A stretch of 32,568 nt of DNA from the IMG/VR virus record IMGVR_UViG_3300036466_000103, positions 64,001 through 96,568 of that record. One strand, 5' to 3'. The translations under genes were made by a program, and so were the position numbers. This document shows, piece after piece, positions 13,503 to 21,144 of this stretch. Positions within the stretch are counted from its first letter, which is position 1. Each line of letters starts with the position of its first letter. The notes beneath the pieces are model-generated. The model did no database searches. It worked only from the letters and a program-made list of their open reading frames with translations, and was not told the DNA's origin. The DNA comes from a virus.

Positions 13503-14080
13503 TTACAAAGATACCCTTTATCGTACAAGGCTTTAACAGTATCACGAGCTTCACCGTGTACTGGATAACCAAGAACGTCCAGAATTTTATCAACAGCCTT
13601 ACTACGAACCTCTTTAGCCTTTTCCTCTGGTGTAGGTAGAGCTTTAAAAATTTGTGCAATACCCTGCTTCACAAACCCAACACCATCAGCATAAGACACA
13701 TAAGCTGCCAAATGTACACCAAGCTTGTTTGTGAAGTGTGCAATAACCTCAACTTCATCCTCAGCTTTGCAATCAATCTTGTAGATGAGGGAGTTCTCTG
13801 CATTGGAATCAAACATCAGAGCTACAGTGGTGCCAATTGGTGGTAGGTCTTTACCTGGGGTCCATGCGGTATCGTCTACAACAGGCCGTGCAATAATATA
13901 GCTGTGAACTGGCTTGTTATTTCCTCCGCAAGCATACCAAGATTCAGTCCCCTTATCCCAATACTTCCAAGTGTGATTCTCGTGGATATACCAATCTCCA
14001 AACATACCACTGAGAGTTGAGTAACCATAGTGTGTTGCACCCTCTGGAGCCTCATCCCATTTAACAATAATCTCACTCAT
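13499..14080 (-). CDS. Hypothetical protein, GATHY-motif family (193 aa)
   Basis: The ATG at 14080 (MSEIIVKWDEAPEGATHYGY) has AGGAG upstream and overlaps the previous gene. It shares the GATHY start, a Trp/Tyr-rich first half (WYIHENHTWKYWDKGTESWY), the DLPPIGTTVALMFDSN segment and the ALYDKGYL end with the 248-aa protein at 8147. Probably two domains: an N-terminal aromatic domain and a small beta domain. Function unknown; paralogy within one operon suggests an accessory, host-facing role. Confidence 0.85.
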   Translation of the reverse strand: MSEIIVKWDEAPEGATHYGYSTLSGMFGDWYIHENHTWKYWDKGTESWYACGGNNKPVHSYIIARPVVDDTAWTPGKDLPPIGTTVALMFDSNAENSLIYKIDCKAEDEVEVIAHFTNKLGVHLAAYVSYADGVGFVKQGIAQIFKALPTPEEKAKEVRSKAVDKILDVLGYPVHGEARDTVKALYDKGYLCK

Positions 14081-14267
14081 TCCCAATCTCCTCTTGTTTA
14101 TTGTCTTCAAGTACGCCATCGGAACGTTTCTGAGCTTCATGCCAGATTTCAAAGTGTAGGATAGCAAGCTGCTTGTTGTCAAGCTTATTTAGATCCCGAA
14201 GGAAACGCTTAGCTGTGTTGAAGACGTTACGGTCTTGTCCTGCTGGTTGTTCGATGGTGTTGCTCAT
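14073..14267 (-). CDS. Small charged helical protein (64 aa)
   Basis: ATGA overlap with the phosphatase gene. Almost entirely helical and charged (TAKRFLRDLNKLDNKQLAIL; KQEEIGNE). No cysteine, no membrane segment, no family recognised. Confidence 0.7.
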   Translation of the reverse strand: MSNTIEQPAGQDRNVFNTAKRFLRDLNKLDNKQLAILHFEIWHEAQKRSDGVLEDNKQEEIGNE

Positions 14268-14995
14268 TTTACACTCCTAACAAATTCAGTTGTAATTTCA
14301 AATAGGTTTAGCTTGTCTCTAAAGAATGACCCAGCATCACAGAATACCATATTTCCCATGCGCTCTACATTACCGGAGTCTGTAGGCGTGTGCCCCGCAA
14401 GAACGCAGTCCACACCTTTGACAGTGCCGCTGTAAGACTGACTGTACCAACTCCGTGCCCATTGTGCTGTAGCCTCTCCATCCCACTCAAGCTCCGCTTT
14501 TGTAATAGCCTTGAACTGTTCCCAGTCGTTGTATGGGACCTCTGCATGAACGATACCAACCACAATATCTTCTGGGAGAAGTAGTTCTATAGCTAAAGGG
14601 AGGACTTTGAATGACTCATAAATCATTTTACGTTCAACGTCAGATAGTAACCAAGCCCACTCACCACCATTCTGCTTTAGGCACTTCACACTGTTGTCGT
14701 AAGGCATCCACTGGGCTTCATGAGATGCAATGAAAAGCTCCTCGTGATTACCTCTGATAGAAATGTACCAAGGCTCGCTCACGTAGTCAAGGATATATTT
14801 ACTGTCTGGACCTCGATCGCAATTATCTCCTCCAACGAACAGAATATCCTTTGAGCTATCGAAAGCTACATTCCTGAGTTCCTGGTGGAGCAAGTCAAAA
14901 TGACCATGTACATCTGTCGTGAAGAAAACTCTTCCTTTAAAGTCTCTTAGGTCGTACTGGTGTATATGACCAATACCAAGCTTACTGAATTTCAT
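14264..14995 (-). CDS. PPP-type Ser/Thr phosphatase / metallophosphoesterase (243 aa)
   Basis: Contains the ordered PPP-family motifs: TDVHGHFD (residues 27-34, the GDxHG equivalent with Asp28 and His30), GGDNCDRG (GDxxDRG, 55-62) and RGNHEE (81-86). Later come VGIVHAE and LAGHTPTDSG with the distal metal-ligand histidines. These match lambda-type bacteriophage protein phosphatases, which use two metal ions to hydrolyse phosphomonoesters; the usual size is about 220 residues. The substrate is unknown; phage enzymes of this type can reverse host phosphorylation. Starts behind GGGAGA. A terminator separates it from the ligase gene. Confidence 0.9.
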   Translation of the reverse strand: MKFSKLGIGHIHQYDLRDFKGRVFFTTDVHGHFDLLHQELRNVAFDSSKDILFVGGDNCDRGPDSKYILDYVSEPWYISIRGNHEELFIASHEAQWMPYDNSVKCLKQNGGEWAWLLSDVERKMIYESFKVLPLAIELLLPEDIVVGIVHAEVPYNDWEQFKAITKAELEWDGEATAQWARSWYSQSYSGTVKGVDCVLAGHTPTDSGNVERMGNMVFCDAGSFFRDKLNLFEITTEFVRSVK

Positions 14996-15009
14996 TTATT
15001 TCTCCCATG

Positions 15010-15034
15010 AAAAAGCCCTCCGGTTAAAGAGGGC
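15010..15034 (-). terminator. Intrinsic terminator inside leftward operon
   Basis: Read leftward: GCCCTC (15034-15029), 8-nt loop, GAGGGC (15020-15015), then TTTTT (15014-15010). It lies between the ligase stop and the phosphatase start, and would attenuate downstream expression. Confidence 0.85.
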
Positions 15035-15040
15035 ATAGTA

Positions 15041-16300
15041 TCACATGCTAGGTGTGAATGCACCATTAATTACGGAGCCCTCACGAATAACCTTGCCTGC
15101 TGGGAATTGACAAATCAGCGAGTCCTTGTATCGAGCTTGGTAGGATACGGTCATCCATTTACCAATGTAGTCTCCTTTGTTTTCAAGAGCCTCTTTACGA
15201 AATTGCATATCACCCATGACACAGCTAAAGGTGTTTGGTGCAAGATCATTCTGTAGGACAAACACAGCGTTTCCTTGCTTATCCTTCACAACATCAAGGA
15301 TCTGAAACTCACTATCGAACATTAGTTTATACTTGAACAAGCCACTAGACCGTTTACCACTCTCATACAAACCGCCCGGTAAGCGATACATGATTCCTTC
15401 ATACCCACGACTAATGCAGTCTTTAAGTTGAGATGTAAGATCCTCTACAGAGTAAGCTGTGCGATATTTAACCTCCACAAGTGAGGGATAGCCCTCAAAT
15501 CGCTGCCCAATTTCCTTCAGTGTAGACAGACGCTCATCAAAAGGAACTTCAAGCTGCGCAACATCAAATACGTGGAACTCTAGTTTACTGCGTAGGTCAG
15601 CAATCGCATGGGCATTATTCAATTCACCGACAAGTCCAAGATATTTCTGTGGATCACTTGCAGCGAGTCCTTTGTTGATTGCGACTGCTAACTTCTTTTC
15701 GGCTTCCTTGATCTTAGCTTGAGGGTCTGTACGTTGGACAGCAGAGTTGATGTCTTGAAGCACAGGACCATACAAGAAAGCCTCCCCATCAAAAACCTCT
15801 CCTGGATTCATAACCTCAAGTAGCTGTGCTTCGATGTGAGGGATTGAAATAGCTTGACCTGTGCGTGACTGTAGACTAACTTCTTTAACGTCTCCTACAA
15901 GCTTGCAGACAGCCATGAGACGAATTCCGTCCAACTTATCCGAGGTAAACACACCATTTTCAATGTCTGAGTCTTTACCTGCCTTGGTGTGATCTTTAGC
16001 CAACATGGCGAGGATGGGAAGCTCATCAAGCTCCTCTTTAGAGAAACGATAACCTTTATCCAATTGAATCTTAATACGAGACTCAGCCTCAAACACAGCT
16101 TGCTGATATGCACTACGCCCTTGCTTACCCTCTGTGAAGAACTCAAGCTTCTCAGTGAGCTTACCATTCTCTTTGCCGTGCTTGATTGCTAGAACATTAC
16201 GCTCCACTTGCTCAACATGACAAATGTACTGCTTGGCTGTGACACCCCAAACCTTATAAGACTTGTCTTTATTCAGACCAAACATCTGCTTACTGAACAT
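15041..16300 (-). CDS. ATP-dependent DNA ligase (419 aa)
   Basis: The adenylation-domain motifs are present in order: SDKLDGIR with the nucleophile Lys122, VFDGEAFLYG (III, about 169-178), FHVFDV (IIIa, about 242), YEGIMYR (IV, 300-306) and GLFKYK (V, 320-325). The last ~90 residues fit an OB domain (GKWMTVSYQARY...). The enzyme seals nicks in duplex DNA through a Lys-AMP intermediate. Residues about 13-84 precede the core and look like a WGR-type domain (KVWGV, HGKENGKLTEKLEFF, then a helix ending LDKGY). The ATG at 16300 overlaps the upstream gene by 11 bases; an ATG seven codons earlier lies deeper in it. Confidence 0.93.
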   Translation of the reverse strand: MFSKQMFGLNKDKSYKVWGVTAKQYICHVEQVERNVLAIKHGKENGKLTEKLEFFTEGKQGRSAYQQAVFEAESRIKIQLDKGYRFSKEELDELPILAMLAKDHTKAGKDSDIENGVFTSDKLDGIRLMAVCKLVGDVKEVSLQSRTGQAISIPHIEAQLLEVMNPGEVFDGEAFLYGPVLQDINSAVQRTDPQAKIKEAEKKLAVAINKGLAASDPQKYLGLVGELNNAHAIADLRSKLEFHVFDVAQLEVPFDERLSTLKEIGQRFEGYPSLVEVKYRTAYSVEDLTSQLKDCISRGYEGIMYRLPGGLYESGKRSSGLFKYKLMFDSEFQILDVVKDKQGNAVFVLQNDLAPNTFSCVMGDMQFRKEALENKGDYIGKWMTVSYQARYKDSLICQFPAGKVIREGSVINGAFTPSM

Positions 16301-16538
16301 CTTCAATCTTCTCCATTTCAACAGTGTAGCCCATAAGGGACTGATCAGTGTACACGAATTTAAGTCGGTAGTTGTTAAAATCTACAAATGGATTCTGCAA
16401 CACCCACTGAGCCACGTAACACTCCTGGTTATCATACAAGAATTTACGAGCTTGTGCCATCATTTCCTCTCGACTCTTACCAACCAATTGCTGAGCCTTG
16501 AAAATCTCATCAAGGTCAGCTTGTTTAATGTCGATCAT
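16290..16538 (-). CDS. Small hypothetical protein (82 aa)
   Basis: The start at ATG 16538 overlaps the upstream stop (ATGA). The first 50 residues are helical (DLDEIFKAQQLVGKSREEMM), the rest strand-like (YRLKFVYTDQSLMGYTVEME). It precedes the ligase with an 11-base overlap. No family recognised. Confidence 0.7.
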   Translation of the reverse strand: MIDIKQADLDEIFKAQQLVGKSREEMMAQARKFLYDNQECYVAQWVLQNPFVDFNNYRLKFVYTDQSLMGYTVEMEKIEDVQ

Positions 16539-16762
16539 GCGTCCTCCCACACCACTTCGGTTACAACTGTCTGTTTGGCTTGTAGAACTGCAAGTTCGGC
16601 ATCATACAAGCTGTCACGAGATGTAAGTAAATACCAGTCATAAGACCCAGCAGGTCGATATTGTATATTGAAGGTAATGAAATCACCACGAGTTTCCTTA
16701 ACAATACGATATTTCTTAGGGCTAAAAGCTAATCCGTATGTTATTGATTGATTATTACTCAT
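16535..16762 (-). CDS. Small hypothetical protein (75 aa)
   Basis: MSNNQSITYGLAFSPKKYRI, with two strand-like segments (YRIVKETRGDFITFNIQYR and DWYLLTSRDSL) followed by a helix with alternating charge. It resembles the 70-aa protein at 16962 in pattern: strands with a YRIVK/FRIVKKA opening, then a helix. They may be distant paralogues. ATGA overlap on both sides. Confidence 0.7.
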   Translation of the reverse strand: MSNNQSITYGLAFSPKKYRIVKETRGDFITFNIQYRPAGSYDWYLLTSRDSLYDAELAVLQAKQTVVTEVVWEDA

Positions 16763-16965
16763 ACAATTACCTTATATTCAAAAGGACCAAAATGCAAACT
16801 CTGAGAATGACCATACTCTACTTCGGATACAGGAATTGTACGCTCATAAGAACCGTTGTCACCAGAAAGCTTGCCAGAGAAAGCTTCAGTGTGAATCAAA
16901 TCACCACTCTTGTTATAAATCTGTACAGACGCATCACCATATAACTTAGCTACTTGAATCCTCAC
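16759..16965 (-). CDS. Small hypothetical protein, GTG start (68 aa)
   Basis: GTG at 16965 with AAGGAGG seven bases upstream; it overlaps the previous stop (GTGA). MRIQVAKLYGDASVQIYNKS is followed by further strands (GSYERTIPVSEVEYGHSQSL), which suggests a beta sandwich. No family recognised. Confidence 0.7.
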   Translation of the reverse strand: MRIQVAKLYGDASVQIYNKSGDLIHTEAFSGKLSGDNGSYERTIPVSEVEYGHSQSLHFGPFEYKVIV

Positions 16966-17174
16966 TCTACAACCTCCTTAGACAATACGATTGCATTCAT
17001 TGCGTGGTCTTTAGCCTTACGTGCATCTTCAATTGTTTCAAGGTACGCTGGTGGGGATTGTTCGTATACTTCCCATGCGATTGGGTGATGTTCACTTACT
17101 AAAGGCATTCCCTCAATAATATAATAAACGCCACCTTTCATAGCCTTCTTTACAATTCGAAAATCACTATACAT
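16962..17174 (-). CDS. Small hypothetical protein (70 aa)
   Basis: MYSDFRIVKKAMKGGVYYII opens with strands; the second half is helical (IEDARKAKDHAMNAIVLSKE). It lies three bases downstream of the dCMP deaminase. The beta-alpha layout matches that of the 75-aa protein at 16535. Function unknown. Confidence 0.7.
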   Translation of the reverse strand: MYSDFRIVKKAMKGGVYYIIEGMPLVSEHHPIAWEVYEQSPPAYLETIEDARKAKDHAMNAIVLSKEVVE

Positions 17175-17177
17175 CCG

Positions 17178-17591
17178 TCACTCTCCATATTTCTCTACGT
17201 GAACATTGTGGGATTTCAAGAACTTAATCCCGTCTGTAATTCTATATTCTTCATCATAAATAACACTCACCACACCGGCTTGGTACATTTGCATGGCACA
17301 AGCCAAACATGGTGACAAAGTGACAAAGACCACAGAACCCTTCAGTGAGATGCCTTCTCTTGCAGCCTTGGCTACTAGATTAGATTCTGCGTGCAACACT
17401 TCTGGGTGACTAAGTTCTGGATTAATCTCACAATTATTGTCATCTCCAGAGGGGCGTCCATTCCATGAAGTGAGTATAACATCCTGTGGGGTGATTGCAA
17501 CTGCTCCCACCTTCTTTCTTTTAGCATAGGATAGCTTTGAGAAGCAGCGTGCAGTCTCCATGTAAACAGCCACCATACGGTGTTTGATCAT
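17178..17591 (-). CDS. dCMP/cytidine deaminase family (137 aa)
   Basis: Zinc-dependent deaminase motifs are intact: HAES with His67 and catalytic Glu69, and SPCLACAM with Cys95 and Cys98. The family member expected in phages converts dCMP to dUMP for thymidylate supply. The GRPSGDDNNCEI segment just before the HAE motif is the usual substrate-loop region of phage dCMP deaminases. The first 30 residues match the family helix (ETARCFSKLSYAKRKKVGAV). AAAGGATAT precedes the ATG. The gene is slightly shorter than T4 Cd (about 190 aa). No thymidylate synthase is in the window. Confidence 0.9.
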   Translation of the reverse strand: MIKHRMVAVYMETARCFSKLSYAKRKKVGAVAITPQDVILTSWNGRPSGDDNNCEINPELSHPEVLHAESNLVAKAAREGISLKGSVVFVTLSPCLACAMQMYQAGVVSVIYDEEYRITDGIKFLKSHNVHVEKYGE

Positions 17592-17613
17592 TTGTTATAT
17601 CCTTTTGTTAGCA

Positions 17614-18072
17614 TTACAACCCAACCATATAACCGTATTGACGCTTGTCTCGCTTGGTCATAAACTTCACGTTATGGTCATGCACTTTAAAGCCTTCCTT
17701 GTTGGAGCCACAACCCTTGATTTGCTCAACAATCTTGCATGTACCCGCAAAGATGATTGTCAGTGCATCCACATTAGCCCAGGGTTGGATAAATTCTTTG
17801 AATGTTGGACTGTTCCAGCCACGGGCGCCATTCTCAAGCAGTTCATAGAAGTTCAACTCAGCCCATGTATTGTGCATAGTGATTGCACGATTGACACTAA
17901 CACGGGCTTCACCAATCTTACTAAACTTAGGCTGGAAGAAGGATCGCAAGTTATCTTTCTCATCATACACAGGCTCATAGCCAACAGCCGCCATGAATCG
18001 TATAAGAGATTCTTCTTGCAAAGCTTTGGAGTCTACAGGGGTGAAGTCAGTTTCAATTACTTTGTTAGTCAT
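17614..18072 (-). CDS. Hypothetical protein (152 aa)
   Basis: The ATG at 18072 is chosen because GGAG lies upstream; an ATG four codons earlier is also in frame. Residues 20-75 mix helix and strand (ESLIRFMAAVGYEPVYDEKD). The second half is rich in Trp, Phe and Asn (ARGWNSPTFKEFIQPWANVD), with a basic end (KFMTKRDKRQYGYMVGL). No family recognised. Confidence 0.75.
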   Translation of the reverse strand: MTNKVIETDFTPVDSKALQEESLIRFMAAVGYEPVYDEKDNLRSFFQPKFSKIGEARVSVNRAITMHNTWAELNFYELLENGARGWNSPTFKEFIQPWANVDALTIIFAGTCKIVEQIKGCGSNKEGFKVHDHNVKFMTKRDKRQYGYMVGL

Positions 18073-18093
18073 TTTGTTCTCCATTTGTTTGAA

Positions 18094-18378
18094 TTAACGT
18101 TTCGTAACTCTTGTATTCGTCCCAGTGCAACTAAGTCCACCACTCTCCAACCTACTCACTGTCTTCTGAACTTTAGCAGGAACAACTGTGTATTTACCAG
18201 AGCCAAATTCATTATTTACAAAAGTTTGTGCTGCTTTCCTGTCTGAAGTCTTCAAGAATAAATAATCCCCAGTTGCCATTCGAATGTAGAAGCTTCCAAC
18301 TGGTATAAAATCCCATTGGGAAAAGTCTTCGTATGTAACAACCACTGTTTTCATTGCCTTGACACTCTTTTCAGACAT
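18094..18378 (-). CDS. Hypothetical protein (94 aa)
   Basis: Lys-rich start (MSEKSVKAMKTVVVTYEDFS), a strand-rich middle (VGSFYIRMATGDYLFLKTSD) and a distinctive basic C-terminus (KVQKTVSRLESGGLSCTGTN, then TRVTKR). Preceded by AGGAAATGATCTAAT. The C-terminal peptide looks conserved-type, but I cannot name a family. Confidence 0.7.
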   Translation of the reverse strand: MSEKSVKAMKTVVVTYEDFSQWDFIPVGSFYIRMATGDYLFLKTSDRKAAQTFVNNEFGSGKYTVVPAKVQKTVSRLESGGLSCTGTNTRVTKR

Positions 18379-18379
18379 A

Positions 18380-18571
18380 TTAGATCATTTCCTTATTGAG
18401 TGTCTTAAGGAGTGTGATCAACACGCCAAGCTGCTCTTTCGTAAGATTCATTACGTTGTGGAAATGTCCGTCTGCATACCCAACTGAAATCTCAAGCTCT
18501 TTGTTATTTGAATATAGCGTTACATCAAGACTGTTGTTAGTTCTATCATCGACAAAAGAATGACTGATCAT
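18380..18571 (-). CDS. Small hypothetical protein (63 aa)
   Basis: ATGA overlap with the upstream 54-aa gene. Strand-rich first half (LDVTLYSNNKELEISVGYAD), helical second half (LTKEQLGVLITLLKTLNKEM). No family recognised. Confidence 0.7.
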   Translation of the reverse strand: MISHSFVDDRTNNSLDVTLYSNNKELEISVGYADGHFHNVMNLTKEQLGVLITLLKTLNKEMI

Positions 18572-18732
18572 AGCATATCCTCAATAATTTTATCCAGTGT
18601 TTCTTTATCAGTCTCTTCCACAGAATACAGAATACTCTCCAGGTCTTTAACTAGAAATGAGAACTCTTGATAACTATAACCAAGCTCTTTTGCTGCATTT
18701 GCGATATAAGCAATAGATTCAGTCAATGTCAT
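18568..18732 (-). CDS. Small helical protein (54 aa)
   Basis: ATG 18732 and TGA 18568 overlap the neighbouring genes by four bases on both sides, which strongly supports translation. MTLTESIAYIANAAKELGYS is followed by an acidic helix (EETDKETLDKIIEDML). Probably all-helical; function unknown. Confidence 0.7.
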   Translation of the reverse strand: MTLTESIAYIANAAKELGYSYQEFSFLVKDLESILYSVEETDKETLDKIIEDML

Positions 18733-19052
18733 ACAGATTCCTCATAAATAATATTAAAGTTTAAGTTTGTTGCAATAAGCTGCTCAAGACAGGCACCTCG
18801 TGACATCTGCCAACCCTTAAGCATGTACATTGCACCACAAAGACCCACTTTGGTTAGGTCGTATGCCATGTAGTCTTCCCAGGTAGCGCCTTCAGTAACA
18901 CCATGATCTGCTGGGTTGTAAACTGTCCACCCTTCAGATCGAAGTTTATCAGCAGCAGTGTTAAATGCTGGGAAGTTATGGTCAGCCATACCTGTCATTG
19001 GACCTGCAAGGTACAAAACTTTTGAGCGTTCTTCTAAATTAGGTATATTCAT
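18729..19052 (-). CDS. Nucleoside 2-deoxyribosyltransferase-like protein, DUF4406 type (107 aa)
   Basis: VLYLAGPMTGMADHNFPAFN (residues 12-31) is the hallmark N-terminal strand and loop of the deoxyribosyltransferase-like DUF4406 family. It is followed by A-x-x-L-R-S-x-G-W-x-V-Y-N-P (about 35-47) and the W-x-x-Y-M-x-x-D segment (55-64) leading to the ML-x-G-W-x-x-S-x-G-A pattern at residues 77-87 that closes the site. These small proteins probably act on nucleotides or nucleosides, but family members are not biochemically defined. Near the dCMP deaminase, it fits nucleotide metabolism. Confidence 0.85.
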   Translation of the reverse strand: MNIPNLEERSKVLYLAGPMTGMADHNFPAFNTAADKLRSEGWTVYNPADHGVTEGATWEDYMAYDLTKVGLCGAMYMLKGWQMSRGACLEQLIATNLNFNIIYEESV

Positions 19053-19243
19053 TCTTCAGTCTCCATAAGATAAAACTCAACTGTATCAGGATGATCAGCG
19101 AGTGTAAAATTAGTCCAAGTATAACGCCAGTAACCATCTGGAAGAATGTAGTCTTCAAAATATACGCCACCAACATCGCTTCTGTGTGCAGGCTTATAAC
19201 CTACTGTTGCATCAACCTTCTCTTTCCAGCTTACTGAAGTCAT
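19049..19243 (-). CDS. Small hypothetical protein (64 aa)
   Basis: ATGA-coupled. MTSVSWKEKVDATVGYKPAH, then an aromatic middle (VYFEDYILPDGYWRYTWTNF) and an acidic end. No family recognised. Confidence 0.7.
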   Translation of the reverse strand: MTSVSWKEKVDATVGYKPAHRSDVGGVYFEDYILPDGYWRYTWTNFTLADHPDTVEFYLMETEE

Positions 19244-19512
19244 AATGCATTCTCGATAACTTCAGTCCAATGGGCGCCGCCATTGTGGTGATATGTCTCA
19301 AATGAGATGACACCCGTGCTGTCGCAAACTGATACATTCAGCGCTGCTGGTGGCTCATCTAGTTTATAGCACTCCCACTCTACAGAGTAAATCTCATTGT
19401 CAATAACAACATACCCATTTTCAGAATAACTTTCAAAGTCTTCTTCGGTGAAATCTTCTGTATCAACACCTATTGGTGCTAGTTTACCCTTATTATATTC
19501 CATCTGGCTCAT
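19240..19512 (-). CDS. Acidic hypothetical protein (90 aa)
   Basis: Highly acidic (VDTEDFTEEDFESYSENGYV), then strands with Cys and Tyr (IYSVEWECYKLDEPPAALNV). Such acidic small phage proteins are sometimes DNA mimics, but there is no specific evidence here. ATGA overlaps at both ends. Confidence 0.7.
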   Translation of the reverse strand: MSQMEYNKGKLAPIGVDTEDFTEEDFESYSENGYVVIDNEIYSVEWECYKLDEPPAALNVSVCDSTGVISFETYHHNGGAHWTEVIENAL

Positions 19513-19664
19513 TCTTCAAACTCCAAGCCTTCAATAATCTCGCCAAACATGTCATCAATCTCCCAACCATATCCTGCCACTTTAGCATCTTCTCGTGCAA
19601 TACGCAAATGAGTTAATACACTAGCTTTAGCAATTGCAATCTTATCTTCTTCAGTCAGAAACAT
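19509..19664 (-). CDS. Small helical protein (51 aa)
   Basis: The start at ATG 19664 lies inside the end of the preceding gene; its stop overlaps the next ATG. MFLTEEDKIAIAKASVLTHL..., acidic C-terminus (FGEIIEGLEFEE). Probably all-helical; no family recognised. Confidence 0.65.
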   Translation of the reverse strand: MFLTEEDKIAIAKASVLTHLRIAREDAKVAGYGWEIDDMFGEIIEGLEFEE

Positions 19665-19818
19665 TCTTCATCTCCTTAATAGCTTTGTCTACAGGAACAG
19701 CGTTAATGTACATTTTCATGAGGCGCTTAACTTCTGGCTCACCCAATACCACTACTGCCTCTTTAACAATTAGGCAGTAGTGAGACCAGCCTCCAACTGT
19801 TGGTGGACAATCTTTCAT
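19651..19818 (-). CDS. Small hypothetical protein (55 aa)
   Basis: The ATG at 19818 follows GAGGGAATTAC, nine bases after the Pnkp gene ends. MKDCPPTVGGWSHYCLIVKE then a helix (LMKMYINAVPVDKAIKEMKN). It overlaps the next gene by 14 bases in another frame. No family recognised. Confidence 0.65.
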   Translation of the reverse strand: MKDCPPTVGGWSHYCLIVKEAVVVLGEPEVKRLMKMYINAVPVDKAIKEMKNVSD

Positions 19819-19827
19819 GTAATTCCC

Positions 19828-20709
19828 TCAGAATTTAATATATGGATTGCCAACACAAATTACATTTTGAATCTGCAGCTCCCACCAAAGTTCAATCATC
19901 TGGCTGCGATCATCTACAACGCCACAGATGTTATACTTGTTTGCCAGCTTTGTCCAGAAGATTTCTTCCTTTACAACAGAATCTTTACGTAAATCACCTT
20001 CTTCACGCATATGTAGCTCTTCAAAGTAGTGTGCCCCGACCCACCGATTCAACCACATCTCTGTTTCATAGCGGCACTCATCAGAGCGACCACTGACAAT
20101 GATTACATCATAACCTTGCTTTGAGTAATTTCGAAGCATGTCGATGACAAAGTGTCGTGGTGTATCTGTGTCAACTTTACTCCACTCGAAGGGTCCACGA
20201 GAAACCATCTCTGCAATCGTACCATCGATGTCGAAAATAACTGCCTTTGGTAGCGATTCATCTGGAGTGTATGTAACACGACCATTAAATTCACACCACT
20301 GCAACCACTGTTTATAAATTACGTCAGCACCAACACCGTTGGCTCGCAAGTTATCTCGACGTACAGCCTCCTCACGAGTAATTGGGAAAGACTTCACCTC
20401 AACAATGTACCCAACACTCTCAAGCGTCTCACACAGGTTCTTACGTGTCTTAGGATTGAGACCAGTGTCGGAGATAATAATGTTCTCACCGTTAGCCCAA
20501 CTCTCCATGATCATTTGACCTTGAATACGGGTCACTTCCTTCTCATTTGCATTGCTAAACTTGTATGTAGACCAATCAGCTCCAGGCTTTACGATGTTAA
20601 ATCGTATCCAATCACGATTGATATCCCGCCAACCACCTTTGCTTACCAACTCATTTGCAAATGTAGTTTTTCCGCTGCAAGAGATGCCCACTGCCAAAAT
20701 TGCTCGCAT
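19828..20709 (-). CDS. pnkp: T4-type polynucleotide 5'-kinase / 3'-phosphatase (293 aa)
   Basis: Very close to T4 Pnkp in length (301 aa) and layout. The N-terminal kinase has the P-loop GISCSGKT (residues 8-15) and the DTGLNPKTR loop (81-89). The C-terminal HAD phosphatase has IFDIDGTIAEM with nucleophile Asp160 and Asp162, then VSGRSDE and a KDSVVKEEIFW segment that matches T4's KDDVVKEEIFW, and finally DDRSQMIELW. The enzyme phosphorylates 5'-OH ends and removes 2',3'-cyclic or 3'-phosphates. With RNA ligase 1 upstream it repairs tRNA cut by host anticodon nucleases. The ATG at 20709 is two bases after the previous stop. Confidence 0.95.
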   Translation of the reverse strand: MRAILAVGISCSGKTTFANELVSKGGWRDINRDWIRFNIVKPGADWSTYKFSNANEKEVTRIQGQMIMESWANGENIIISDTGLNPKTRKNLCETLESVGYIVEVKSFPITREEAVRRDNLRANGVGADVIYKQWLQWCEFNGRVTYTPDESLPKAVIFDIDGTIAEMVSRGPFEWSKVDTDTPRHFVIDMLRNYSKQGYDVIIVSGRSDECRYETEMWLNRWVGAHYFEELHMREEGDLRKDSVVKEEIFWTKLANKYNICGVVDDRSQMIELWWELQIQNVICVGNPYIKF

Positions 20710-20710
20710 A

Positions 20711-21115
20711 TTAAACACTCTCCATGTAGTGCTTGTGTTTATTAATAAAATTTGCCATGTCTTGATCAACAAGCACGCCATCTTCCATCGCTGCTTTGTA
20801 AAGAGCCTTAACTGGGTCTGCTTTGTCCTTGTGTGTCCAGCACCACCACTCCAGCTCTTCAATTTCTTCTGCGCTAAGTACAGAGTGAAGTACATCTGAC
20901 CAATTATCGCAAAAGTCCATATGGTTGATTGCAAACTCGTGTGGAGAAGTATTACGGTGCAACCACTTATATAGAGCGCCAGAGGTATTGTAGTTTAGCC
21001 CATAAAAATCTTTGATACCTTTATCTCGGATTTTCTTGCCATCTTCCAAGCGCAACTCAAAACCAATGATTGCGGACAGCAAGTCGCTCTTATCTACTTT
21101 AACAAAGCCTTTCAT
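20711..21115 (-). CDS. Hypothetical protein between Rnl1 and Pnkp (134 aa)
   Basis: MKGFVKVDKSDLLSAIIGFE, then a helical protein rich in Trp and acidic residues (LSAEEIEELEWWCWTHKDKA) with a C-terminal KALYKAAMEDGVL helix. AGGAG precedes the start. Its place inside an RNA-repair pair may mean a related role, but nothing in the sequence shows one. No family recognised. Confidence 0.75.
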   Translation of the reverse strand: MKGFVKVDKSDLLSAIIGFELRLEDGKKIRDKGIKDFYGLNYNTSGALYKWLHRNTSPHEFAINHMDFCDNWSDVLHSVLSAEEIEELEWWCWTHKDKADPVKALYKAAMEDGVLVDQDMANFINKHKHYMESV

Positions 21116-21144
21116 TTGTGTCTCCTATTGGTATTTAAATTATT

